DNA of 64,000 nucleotides from Crambe crambe (Eukaryota; Porifera; Demospongiae; Poecilosclerida; Crambeidae), in assembly GCA_963924555.1 (NCBI GenBank), contig OZ004585.1, forward strand, positions 1,377,488-1,441,487. The letters are read 5' to 3'. Shown here piece by piece: positions 54,401 through 62,900 of the stretch. The translations under genes and the position numbers were made by a program. Under the pieces are notes generated by a model. That model saw only the letters and a list, made by a program, of their open reading frames with translations, was not told the DNA's origin and did not search any database. Within the stretch, counting starts at the first letter, position 1, and every line of letters starts with the position of its first letter.

Positions 54401-54948
54401 ATAATTGAAGAATCTGCACATGATATTGCACCACTATTGGAATGGAACTCAGAGAATATTATTTCAACATTACTTATATTGTTAATGATAACAGGATAAT
54501 TCCTTTTGTTGTCAAGAAACGAAATGTTAAAAATTAAAACTGAACTCATTCCAGAATGCTTGCTGAATTCCAGAGTACAAGAAGTAATATTAGTAGACCA
54601 AATTGCTAGATCTTTGATGTCTTTAAATACTAAGCGTGTTTGCAGCCGACAAGTAATTGCTCCAAACCCTAGCAATGGACTAATCTCCAATTCTGTCACA
54701 TTAAAACTTGTGAGAGTGTGATTGCTGGGAATCACATGCAATCCTGGAAGAAGGTGTAATCTTACTAACCGTTTATTAGACCATAACCTTGAGTTAAACT
54801 CGCGAAGGTTATAGCAAGGATATAAACTCCTGCCATTCAGAGCACATGATCTATTTGGTGTAACATAGTAGTCCAGAGCATCTGTCTGAGAGATACTCAA
54901 CAAAAATAATAACAAAATCATGCTAATGACCAGCTGGAATATGAGCAT
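51496..54948 (-). CDS. Beta-helix ectodomain polytopic membrane protein, 1150 aa (minus type, copy 2)
   Basis: Single exon. The ATG at 54948 corresponds exactly to that of the 45303 gene. Same layout: signal peptide, beta-helix (NNTAFIGGALHSSSS, NSAEDSGGAVYLRDY), Cys-rich linker, polytopic membrane domain and tail ending REALLESGERK. Differences from copy 1 cluster in the ectodomain, for example near the 160-250 region, where SALYLESAHVLLSKS replaces GVLHFKLTHVALTDS, and near 300-330, where FSRLDSVRMEF replaces FHNSYKILMEF. The Cys-rich linker and membrane domain are nearly unchanged. This is the pattern expected for either diversifying selection on the ectodomain or gene conversion of the membrane half. 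Confidence 0.88.
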   Translation of the reverse strand: MLIFQLVISMILLLFLLSISQTDALDYYVTPNRSCALNGRSLYPCYNLREFNSRLWSNKRLVRLHLLPGLHVIPSNHTLTSFNVTELEISPLLGFGAITCRLQTRLVFKDIKDLAIWSTNITSCTLEFSKHSGMSSVLIFNISFLDNKRNYPVIINNISNVEIIFSEFHSNSGAISCADSSIIIHESLFVAIVGNHKEGTNFSALYLESAHVLLSKSVFSNNTAFIGGALHSSSSIIDITNTVFLDNHARKLGGAIYSYKSQLTMTKCDFKHNSAEDSGGAVYLRDYIGGNPIGVYYHSFLADSNFISNHAGRSGGGVYFSRLDSVRMEFIGGSSKFNSAGSGGFASFHKSTIQFTDYIITSNRALVNGGALFIDDSSRVFYRSCNITHNIAQGNGGAMYVINSNIILLNASIVNLSDNVVKSSSGKGGAIFFLDKYCVKNYGPDGECLVRVGTHYNNKSHFIFKNNTASQGSVLYGGLLDRCVPADTITPLGTAMRLFKDISRYDDTIPLEITSEPLNVCFCRDGFQPDCSKKEFNARKVRGETLSIAVAVLDQDENPVPGFVRAGYSDISAQLGKGEERREISNECENLHYHVYAKESVATLVLKPEGPCRDSSLSVITINVTVLPCSVGFEQKKDRCICDRRLTKYFNISLCDIETNSIERKQLIWLRYDEDNLKIYRNCPFDYCKSTDDVISISNPDSQCANHRSGILCGSCQNNYSIALGGSKCLQCTSSKYAFIWLTVLFAVAGVVLVTFLLVCNITVSAGTLNGLIFYANTLSISGLTSLNYCSIHPILFVFISWVNLDLGIETCFYSGMDAYYKTWLQFVFPLYIWLLVGAIIIASYYSSTAMKIFGRNSIAILATLFLLSYSKILQTIITVFTFTQVLEGRADDVTDQLTPYKVWTYDGNIDYLKGRHIPLFIISFLVLLILFLPYTLVLIFGQCIRSLPPKRGLRWIHSTAFISILDAYHAPYNKKHRYWTGLMLLTRCFLFLTFAANYKDTALLTNMYTLALVLTGILTVKTFAREIYENIYMNLLELCFLLNLGILSATLHYLDSRGKSDDSLCNGITVSISVSFFIFFGILAYHVYLRIRKLKYYKAFVQFLARKRNEATLHTQLVEEGIARKNNTAPNKTAMAELREALLESGERK

Positions 54949-55769
54949 CAAAGATTTTTTCTCTGTTTTTTGCTACTCAGTGCTGCTTTTAAGGGAGTCC
55001 TCTGGGTTACTTTGTTGCCATATTAGGCCCTACACTTTAAAAATGAAAGTGTGTACTGCACACTAAATTGTCCCAATACTCACACTAAAATCAAAACAGT
55101 GTGTGCATTGGGACAAAATGGTGTGAAAAGAATCAAATCAGCTATGTGTTATAAACTTACACTTCGCTTATAGCTCCTAGCTACGTACTTTCCCAACTTT
55201 AGAATATTTTCAACTGATCTATTCTGCTCAAGCCTAGCTATGTGTCCACAGCTATTCAAGATGCTTTCGAAGTTTTACAACACTTTCATTTTTACAGTGA
55301 AAAGAGTCAAATCATTATAATTAGCTGTGTTATAAACTTTCACTTCGCTTATAGTTACCTAAGCTACTTTCCCAACTTTAGAATGTTTTTCAACTGATCT
55401 ATTCTAGCTAGCTACATGTGTCCACAGCTATTCAAGATGCTTCAAAGTTTTTCCAAAGTGTAGCTAGCTATCTTTAATTCATACCCAACTTTGGATGCTT
55501 TCTAAACAATCTACTACTCATTCTGAGTAGCTGTTAGCTTTCAGAAGATGAGTTTATAATAATTAAAGGAATTAGCTATTGAAAAAGTAACTTTCCCAAC
55601 TCATTTCTAAGATCATAATAACTAAACTCTTTACTTTCAATTTATGAATAGCCCCTAATTGAACTTCTCGTGCATGCACTTTTGAATTCTTTTACACTGC
55701 TATAAATTAGAGCCAAGTCTAATAAATCATAAGAGATTGTTTAAGATCACTAGTCAGCTAGCTAAAAGG
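54949..55769. promoter_or_regulatory. Divergent promoter region, second pair
   Basis: Both gene-proximal edges match the 45.3-46.0 kb spacer. TATAAAT at 55701-55707 is 69 bp before the plus-gene ATG, the same distance as in the first pair. The middle holds a rearranged copy of the 28.5 kb palindromic MITE: one arm and centre at about 55033-55125, the other arm at 55281-55299. A roughly 170-bp segment (AAAAGA..TCAAATCA onward, starting about 55126 and again about 55300) is duplicated in tandem. Confidence 0.6.
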
Positions 55770-58700
55770 ATGAATTTCCTGTTGGTTTTATTGACATTAG
55801 CTCAAGCGCATAAAACAGCTGCTCTGATCCACTACATCACACCTATTTCCACTGAAAACGAAACTTGTACTGTGAATGGCACGAATTTAAGACCTTGTTA
55901 TCAACTTTACCAATTTAATTCAATGTCATTTTCTAGTAAAAAAGTATTACTACTTATTCTACCAGGAGTACATATGATTCCTAACAATCACACTTTCAAA
56001 GCATTGAATTTAAAGGAACTAGAAATTGAATCGTATCTCGAAGCTGAAAAAGAAACAATTAACTGCCAGCAAACTCGATTGTTATTTCAAAACATTGAAA
56101 TCCTAACAGTTCGATCATTAAAGTTTTCTTCTTGCGCTTTAGACTTTATTCAAGGTCATGATCTGGAGAGAAGCAGGACTGTTCCTGAAGTTGATATTGT
56201 CCAGTGCATATTTGTTGACAACAGTTTTGATTATCCAGTGAACATCAAGGATGTAAGAGTTTCAATAATTGGATGTGAATTTTATTCCAATAATGGTGCC
56301 ATATCTGCTGCATCATCTATTGGATCAGCAGTAGTAACTCTTGACATAGTTCTTAATAATTTCATGGATAATAATCGCAGAGAAGGCAAGTTTGGGACTC
56401 TTCATACTGAATCAATTCGCCTTACTTTAATTTCAAGCAACTTTACTAGAAATACTGCAGCTTTAGGTGGGGCAATTTATTCCAATTCATCACAGATTGA
56501 AATGAAGAACAGTATTTTCATTGCAAATCATGCAAACATCTCAGGTGGTGCAATGTATTGCATTTCTTCTCAAGTGACAGTATATTCTTCTCAGTTTGAA
56601 AAAAATTCTGCAGATAAAAGTGGAGGTGGACTATATATTATAAGGAGCCGTACACTTATTTTTGAGTCACGATTAGTTTTCAACACAGCAAAAGACGGTG
56701 GTGGTGCAATACACTGTGATGAGACCAATAATCTACAGTTTGTCGTACTGCTCAATGGCTCTGCAGCTTTCAACTCTGCCGAAAATGGTGGATTTGCATA
56801 TCTTTCGAGATGTTATTTAGTAATATATCAATATGCCATCAGTAGCAACAGAGCACTAATGAATGGAGGAGCCATATTTTCTGATAATTCTGTTGTTAGC
56901 TTTCGTAATGCCTTCTGCAACGTCACACAAAATACTGCCAAAGATAGTGGTGGGGCATTGTATTTGAGAAATTCTAACGTATTCATTCGGAATACTTCTA
57001 CCGTCTTTTTCATAAACAACAGTGCATTATCTCCAAGAGGTAGAGGTGGAGCTATTTTCGTTCTTGATGAAGATTGCGAAAGAAAGATTGGTCCAGCCAC
57101 ATTTTGCTTCGTTTATCTTGATTATAACAGATATAATAAAACACCCTTTGTTTTTTTGAATAATGAAGCCAATGAAGGTTCGGTGCTCTATGGTGGATTA
57201 TTGGACAGGTGTACACCAGAACCAGATGGTGATTATCCACTAGGAATCGGACTGAAGACATTCAAACATTTTTCTGATTATAAACAAATTCCACTTGCCA
57301 TAACATCAGAGACAGTAAAGTTATGTGTATGCATCAATGGGACGACTCCAGATTGTAGTATTAATAAGGAAGTAAGTTCTACAAAGATGAGAGGAGAAAC
57401 GCTAACTCTGACGATAGCAGCATTGGATCAGGATGAACGATCAGCACCAGCAACAGTTATGGCAAGTTACAAGGAAATATCAGCACAGATAGGCGAAGGA
57501 GAAGAGAGAAGTTATATATTTAATATATGTGAAGAAGTACACTATCATATCTATGCTAAAAATTCTACAGCAACTTTGGTTCTGGAGCCAGAAGGTCCTT
57601 GTGGAAATACCCCACTGTCTATTATTACAATTAATATCTCAATGATGCCATGCAGTGTAGGATTTGAACAAGATACTGACAGATGCGTATGCGATAGAAG
57701 GCTTTTACACATAGAAGAGTGCAATATTGATACTCGATCCATCCAAAAAAATAAATCAATTTGGTTAAGGTACGATGAAAAATATCTTAAAATCTCTGAA
57801 AGTTGTCCTTTTGATTACTGTAAAGATGGTGCTATTGATATTTCTTTCCCCGATAATCAATGTGCTAATCATCGCAGTGGGATATTGTGTGGCTCATGTC
57901 AAAATAAGTATAGTATTGTGCTTGGAGGGTCGAAATGCTTGCAGTGTACGAGCTCCAAGTATGCTTTCATTTGGTTGACAGTTCTGTTTGCTGTGGCAGG
58001 AGTAGCGCTAGTAACATTCTTGTTAGTCTGCAACATAACCGTTTCTGCAGGAACTCTAAATGGACTGATATTTTATGCAAACACTCTCTCCATCAGTGGA
58101 CTAACAAGTCTCAACTATTGTTCCATTCATCCAATACTCTCCGTCTTTATATCATGGGTTAATCTAGATCTGGGAATCGAGACATGTTTTTATTCGGGTA
58201 TGGATGCCTATTACAAGACTTGGCTACAGTTCATCTTTCCTCTTTATATTTGGCTTCTTGTGGGGGCGATCATAATAGCGAGTTACTACTCATCGACTGC
58301 TATGAAAATATTTGGCAGGAACAGCATAGCCATTTTGGCTACCCTCTTTCTCTTGTCGTACAGCAAGATACTGCAGACTATCATCACAGTGTTCACATTC
58401 ACTCAAGTATTGGAAGGCAGAGCAGATGATGTGACAGATCAGCTGACTCCCTACAAAGTCTGGACCTATGATGGCAATATCGACTATTTGAAAGGGAGGC
58501 ACATTCCTCTGTTCGTCGTAGCCTTGCTGGTTCTTTTGATTCTCTTTCTTCCCTACACACTGGTACTGATATTTGGCCAATGTTTATGTTCACTGCCACC
58601 AAAGCGAAGATTAAGATGGATACAAAATACAGCCTTCATCTCCTTCCTAAACACCTATCATGCACCTTACAACAAAAAACATCGCTATTGGACTGGGTTA

Positions 58701-59237
58701 TTGTTACTGACACGCTGTGTTTTATATTCTGTGTTTGCCAGCAGCTACAAAAGTAATGCTTATGCATTATTAACGAATGTGTACACAATGACACTTGTTC
58801 TTTCAGGAGTACTCACCATCCAGACATTCTCCACAAGGATTTATAAGCAATTCCACAACAGCATGCTCGAACTTTGCTTTCTGCTCAATTTAGTGGTCTT
58901 ATCAATGACTCTCCATTACCTTAAGGGTAAGGGAAGTAATGCTGATGCCCTATGCAACAGTATAACTGCTTCTATCTCGATAAGTTTCGTGATTCTTATT
59001 GGCATTTTCATCTATCATGCCCATCTCCAGATGAAAAAGTTTCCATTTTATATATCGCTTCAGAATTTTTTGCTTGAGAGATGTCATAAAGGTCAACTTC
59101 AAACTCCCCTAGTTGAAGAACCTGTAGGAGATAATCCCAAGGAACTGTACGATGCTTCAGTCAACAAACAGCCAACCACAACAATGATAGAGCTACCCAA
59201 ATTAGTGGAACAAGAAGAAGAAAAGGACATGAGCTAA
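55770..59237 (+). CDS. Beta-helix ectodomain polytopic membrane protein, 1155 aa (plus type, copy 2)
   Basis: Single exon. The ATG at 55770 is chosen because it matches the 45993 gene and follows the TATA box at the same distance; 33 nt upstream are open but start only with TTG. Layout as in copy 1: signal peptide, beta-helix, Cys-rich linker (CVCDRRLLHIEEC, HRSGILCGSCQNK), polytopic membrane domain and a tail with PKELYD (residues 1123-1128, bases 59136-59153). Compared with copy 1 it has small in-frame deletions in the ectodomain (for example the HV before QGHDLERS and the DNS before QYAISSN), while the last 400 residues are almost identical. Confidence 0.88.
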   Translation: MNFLLVLLTLAQAHKTAALIHYITPISTENETCTVNGTNLRPCYQLYQFNSMSFSSKKVLLLILPGVHMIPNNHTFKALNLKELEIESYLEAEKETINCQQTRLLFQNIEILTVRSLKFSSCALDFIQGHDLERSRTVPEVDIVQCIFVDNSFDYPVNIKDVRVSIIGCEFYSNNGAISAASSIGSAVVTLDIVLNNFMDNNRREGKFGTLHTESIRLTLISSNFTRNTAALGGAIYSNSSQIEMKNSIFIANHANISGGAMYCISSQVTVYSSQFEKNSADKSGGGLYIIRSRTLIFESRLVFNTAKDGGGAIHCDETNNLQFVVLLNGSAAFNSAENGGFAYLSRCYLVIYQYAISSNRALMNGGAIFSDNSVVSFRNAFCNVTQNTAKDSGGALYLRNSNVFIRNTSTVFFINNSALSPRGRGGAIFVLDEDCERKIGPATFCFVYLDYNRYNKTPFVFLNNEANEGSVLYGGLLDRCTPEPDGDYPLGIGLKTFKHFSDYKQIPLAITSETVKLCVCINGTTPDCSINKEVSSTKMRGETLTLTIAALDQDERSAPATVMASYKEISAQIGEGEERSYIFNICEEVHYHIYAKNSTATLVLEPEGPCGNTPLSIITINISMMPCSVGFEQDTDRCVCDRRLLHIEECNIDTRSIQKNKSIWLRYDEKYLKISESCPFDYCKDGAIDISFPDNQCANHRSGILCGSCQNKYSIVLGGSKCLQCTSSKYAFIWLTVLFAVAGVALVTFLLVCNITVSAGTLNGLIFYANTLSISGLTSLNYCSIHPILSVFISWVNLDLGIETCFYSGMDAYYKTWLQFIFPLYIWLLVGAIIIASYYSSTAMKIFGRNSIAILATLFLLSYSKILQTIITVFTFTQVLEGRADDVTDQLTPYKVWTYDGNIDYLKGRHIPLFVVALLVLLILFLPYTLVLIFGQCLCSLPPKRRLRWIQNTAFISFLNTYHAPYNKKHRYWTGLLLLTRCVLYSVFASSYKSNAYALLTNVYTMTLVLSGVLTIQTFSTRIYKQFHNSMLELCFLLNLVVLSMTLHYLKGKGSNADALCNSITASISISFVILIGIFIYHAHLQMKKFPFYISLQNFLLERCHKGQLQTPLVEEPVGDNPKELYDASVNKQPTTTMIELPKLVEQEEEKDMS

Positions 59238-59682
59238 TCAGTTAGGAAGTCAAAGTCGATACCCATAACAATTATGTGTGCAATTACTATAGGAATTAAG
59301 TACGTGTGTCAATACATTTAGTATAATAACCATTAGCTAGCTATGCGTGTGCAAAATTAATAAGAATATCACAGTAAGTATTCAGTTGAACCTATGACCT
59401 TTAGCTATGTCTGTGCAATTATATGAACTTGAGTTCAGCAGTAGCTATAACACACTCACAAAATTTCAGGAAAGGTGGGGTCACTGGAGCATTTTAACTT
59501 TAATGCTAACTCTTTCTGTTTTAAACTGGCATTATCGTTACAACTACACTGATTTCCTTGTAACTAGTAGCTACATACTTGCATGTGACCATGCTTGTTG
59601 CCATTGTGACAACTAGTACCTCCATGTGACTGTGTATGATAACTGACAGTCCTTTGAAGAAGTTTGGTAGCTATAACTAATC
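59238..59682. other. Spacer before the chimeric TRAF pseudogene
   Basis: Copy of the 49476-49878 spacer. No gene. Confidence 0.5.
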
Positions 59683-60756
59683 ATGGCTTCTAAGTCAGAG
59701 AAAGCGGTGAATGGCCATGATTGTAACTTTGTACCCGAACCAAGCGATTCTCTGAAGTATTTGATCTGTTTAGCAATGGCTAGAGATCCATGGCAGCATG
59801 GGAAGTGTGGCAGGCTATTCTGTGAGAAATGCTTGGATGAGTATGAAAAAGACTCCCAACTGCAAGATGGAGAAAGCTGTGTACTTGGAAGACAGTTAGT
59901 GAAGTTAACATAACCAGCTAGCTATACAGTGAAAAACCTCCAATAAAGGACACTCTGAAGGATGACAAACCTCTCAATAAGGACAATCTAAAAGTACCTT
60001 AACCTCTCTACAAAGGTAAAAGGTCGGGTCCCAAGTGTGTCCATTACTTGGAGGTTCCAATGTAAAAGTTATTCAATATTATAAACCTGTAATAACTATT
60101 ACACATGTGCATAGGTAAAAGAGAGATCGAAACTCTCAGTGTTAAATGTGATAATGTCAAGGGAGGGTGCCAGTGGTGTGGATCACTTGCCTCACTTGAC
60201 GATCATCTTAAATCATTTGTGAATACAATATGACATCGTGCAAGTATAAGAGCATCGGATGTGACGTGCAACTGATAAGAAAAATCATGGGGGCACAATG
60301 AGCAGGACGATAAGGCACACCTCCATCAGGCTCTCAACACTGTGGTATCATTGAAAACTGAGTTACGATCAGCTCTGGCAATATCTCGAGAAGGACTGGT
60401 TACATTCAAAGTCACTAATTACAGGGAAAGAAGAAACAACAATGAAACCTACAGCTCAGAGCCATTTTATATCGCACCTGACGACGGATACAATATGTGT
60501 GTCAAAGTATACCCCAATGGGTATGATGATGCCAAGGGTACACACATATCTGTATTTATTTGCATATTAAAAGGCCACTATGATGATAATTTGGACTGGC
60601 CATGTGTTGCAACTGTTCGACTGGAGTTGCTGAACCAGGTTGCTCATCACCACAGTAAGACACTTCTCATCAGGAAGGATACGAGTGCCTAATTATAGGC
60701 CTTGGCTGGAGTGCACAGTGCATAGCCACTCTTTCTCAGCAGAAACAGCCCTCTAG
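59683..60756 (+). pseudogene. Chimeric TRAF-like pseudogene (40.2-kb type 5' half, 31.8-kb type 3' half)
   Basis: The RING exon is of the 40233 type (MASKSEKAVNGHDCNF), with Cys to Tyr at the first zinc ligand (KYLICLA) and an 8-base deletion after EYEKD that destroys the second half of the RING. Exon 2 begins like the 40233/49879 type and shares the three-A frameshift of 49879. A further extra A follows at about 60298 (GGCACAATGAGC). From about 60315, in the conserved HLHQAL segment, sequence switches to the 31822 type (SLKTELRSALAISREG) including its 3' flank. About 118 bp of MATH are deleted after LLIRKD. It cannot encode an intact TRAF protein. Confidence 0.85.
59927..60063. mobile_element. 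CAGTGGAACC-family MITE copy in the chimeric pseudogene intron
   Basis: Third positional copy of the intronic element at 40487 and 50139 (CAGTGAAAAACCTCC to GGAGGTTCCAATG). Confidence 0.65.
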
Positions 60757-60935
60757 CTGGCTTATGATTTATACTGCAACCATATGCTGCAACCTACCCA
60801 TGTATTTTCCAACTATAATTACCTATGTGTGCATTAATTAATACGAGTTTTTTATAAGCCAGACCCCTTACCCAACCCACCCGCACGCGCGCGAAGGTGC
60901 CCTTTCCGGATTCATTACAAAATGCCCATGAAAAC

Positions 60936-62328
60936 ATGGCTTCCAAGTTAGTCCCTTCTGGATACGAAGAAAATGACTTCTTATCTGAACCGGATGATGC
61001 TCTGAAGTGTTTGATCTGTTTAGCAGTAGCTAGAGACCCGTGGCAGCATGGGAAGTGTGGCAAGCTGTTCTGTGAGAAGTGCTTAGATGAACATGGGAAA
61101 GACAAGCCTTGTCCCAATTGCAGGATGAAGCAGCCACTGTATTTGGAAGATGCCAAGAGTGAGTGATATAGAAGCTATTAGTTAAGCACACACCTATTTC
61201 TATTCTTTAGGTAAGAGGGAAATCAAAGCACTTCGTGTGAAGTGTGAAAATGCCGAGAGAGGATGTAAATGGGTGGGAACCATAGGTGAATTACGTCAGC
61301 ATTTGTTCAGGTGCGGAGCTATTTGCCCTGATGAATCAAAGCAAAAGGATACAACCGTGATAGCGTGTAAGTATGAGAGCTTTGGATGTGGCGTAAAGTC
61401 AATCAGAAAAGATGTGAAAATACATGAACGTATTGACAAAGACTTACATCTTCAACTAGCCCTCAATACTGTGACCAAATTACAATTAGCTAAGAAGGAG
61501 AGTGACATTGAGCTAAAGAGAACTGTATCATCAATGAAGAAAATGAGGAAAGTAAAAGAATCTCTGAAGAGAGAGAGAGATGTAACAGAAGCCAAATTGA
61601 AATCAGCCATAAAGGAGAAAAACGAAACAGCTAAAGTAAAAGCGTCGATGAAGAGAGAGAGAGATGCTGCAGACGCTAAACTGAAATTGGCCATGAAGGA
61701 GAAAAATGACATAGCTATCAAGTTGGCATCGACGAAGAAAGAGAAAGATGACATAGAAGGCGAGTTAGTAGCAACGGTAGCCAAGTTGGAGGCATGTAAC
61801 TTTATTAAAAGGGATCAGGCAATGCTTTTAAGACTAACTGATTATTTGAGAAATAATCGACCACAAATCTTTCATATTTGCACTGATGGATACAATTTGT
61901 CTATAACGGTGTATCCTGGTGAAGGATATTCTGGATATGTATCGGTAAATGTGTGTTTTCTGGAAGGCAAACATGACGACGAAGTAGACTGGCCGTTTAT
62001 CGGAACTATTAAACTGGAGTTACTGAATCAGTTGTCAGATATGAACAACCACTATAAAAAGATATCCTATTCCAAGAAGGACAATGCACGTGTTGGATCT
62101 TCTCGGTGTATTCGTCTTATTTCAGAGTCTGAACTCTATTATAACCACTCACAGAACACACTATACCTCTTATTCCCTCATGATATGATGTTTCTTAAAG
62201 TATCAGTTCAACATGAAGACAGAATCAAAGACAAGAGTTATGAAGCAACGTATCTTATTATAACAGCAGCAGTCATCATTTTGTTCTCTTTATTATCATT
62301 TTTTTTCTTCAAACAGAATTTTTGTTAG
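60936..62328 (+). CDS. TRAF-like protein, 446 aa, copy of the 33.3-kb gene
   Basis: Exons 60936-61158 and 61211-62328 (52-nt intron, phase 1), 1341 nt. I chose the ATG at 60936 by alignment with 33289; the frame is open upstream but without an ATG of its own. It is nearly identical to the 33289 gene: RING with CGKLFC, single first finger, 28-residue coiled-coil repeats, MATH (RLTDYLRNN) and a hydrophobic C-terminus (TYLIITAAVIILF). One Glu is added at YPGEGYSGY and a Leu in the anchor. Changes in the coiled coil are mostly conservative (for example VKESL for VKESM). About 180 bp of 5' flank are shared, so the promoter was copied too. Confidence 0.88.
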
Positions 62329-62900
62329 GTTGCCATGATAATTAGCTGCTCACACTATTGTGGCTAGCTCCAAACCACAAATCACATCTCTCCTCGACAC
62401 TGTGTCCTTCTATTTATAGATATATACATAGGCGTAGAGGGCTAATTTTTTATTTATTTATTTATTTTTTGGACAGCCCAAGTAGCTATCAGTGGGGAAA
62501 ACAAGTTAATAATAATAATAATTATTATTATGTGGCTATCAATCAATAACAAATAAATTATTTTGGGGAAAAATTATGTGGCTAGCGTCCTACGTATGAT
62601 GCTCAAGTATAGGAAATCATGTGTAGAACTTCGTATGATGCAAATCATGTGTAGAACTTCATGGTCTGGGGGGATTACGTTTTAATTTCGGGCTTGACCA
62701 ATCTAATCTTGCTTCTAACACCTCTGTATTGGAACAAGTTTATCCAACAGTCAACTTTCATTTCAATGTGGTGCATTCTAGACTATGTGCTCTAGTAGTA
62801 ATGCTGGAGAGCTGAGCTGCATACCACCCCCCGCGCGCGAGAGAGAGAGAGAGCAGTGAATGACGTCATCAAGAAATTAAATTTTTGTGGTTAAATAAAC
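62329..62900. other. Intergenic and 5' flank of the last TRAF-like gene
   Basis: Holds AT-rich runs (62450-62540), a local duplication of TCATGTGTAGAACTTC near 62609-62660, a (GA)n run at 62839-62853 and a block near 62740-62795 also found at 27.4 and 31.4 kb. The region that carries the 34.8-kb pseudogene in the first unit is absent here. Confidence 0.55.
62861..62868. promoter_or_regulatory. Candidate CRE/ATF site TGACGTCA
   Basis: Perfect CRE palindrome 32 bp before the ATG of the last gene, with flanks matching the site at 37635 upstream of its paralogue. Confidence 0.45.

Larger units (their letters stand above)
40200..59240. repeat. Segmental tandem duplication, two units of about 9.7 kb
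   Basis: The order [short TRAF-like gene (+), membrane protein (-), membrane protein (+)] occurs at 40233-49475 and again at 49879-59237. Equivalent start codons are offset by 9646 (TRAF-like), 9645 (minus membrane gene) and 9777 (plus membrane gene). Introns and intergenic DNA, including an old MITE in the TRAF intron, are duplicated too. A third TRAF-like copy begins at 59683. Confidence 0.92.

Noticed and set aside
41854-59237. Bacterial contamination, because of polymorphic-outer-membrane-protein-like repeats
   Set aside because: The genes have no autotransporter domain, carry an animal-type polytopic domain, have TATA boxes and alternate with spliced TRAF-like genes sharing the same repeats.
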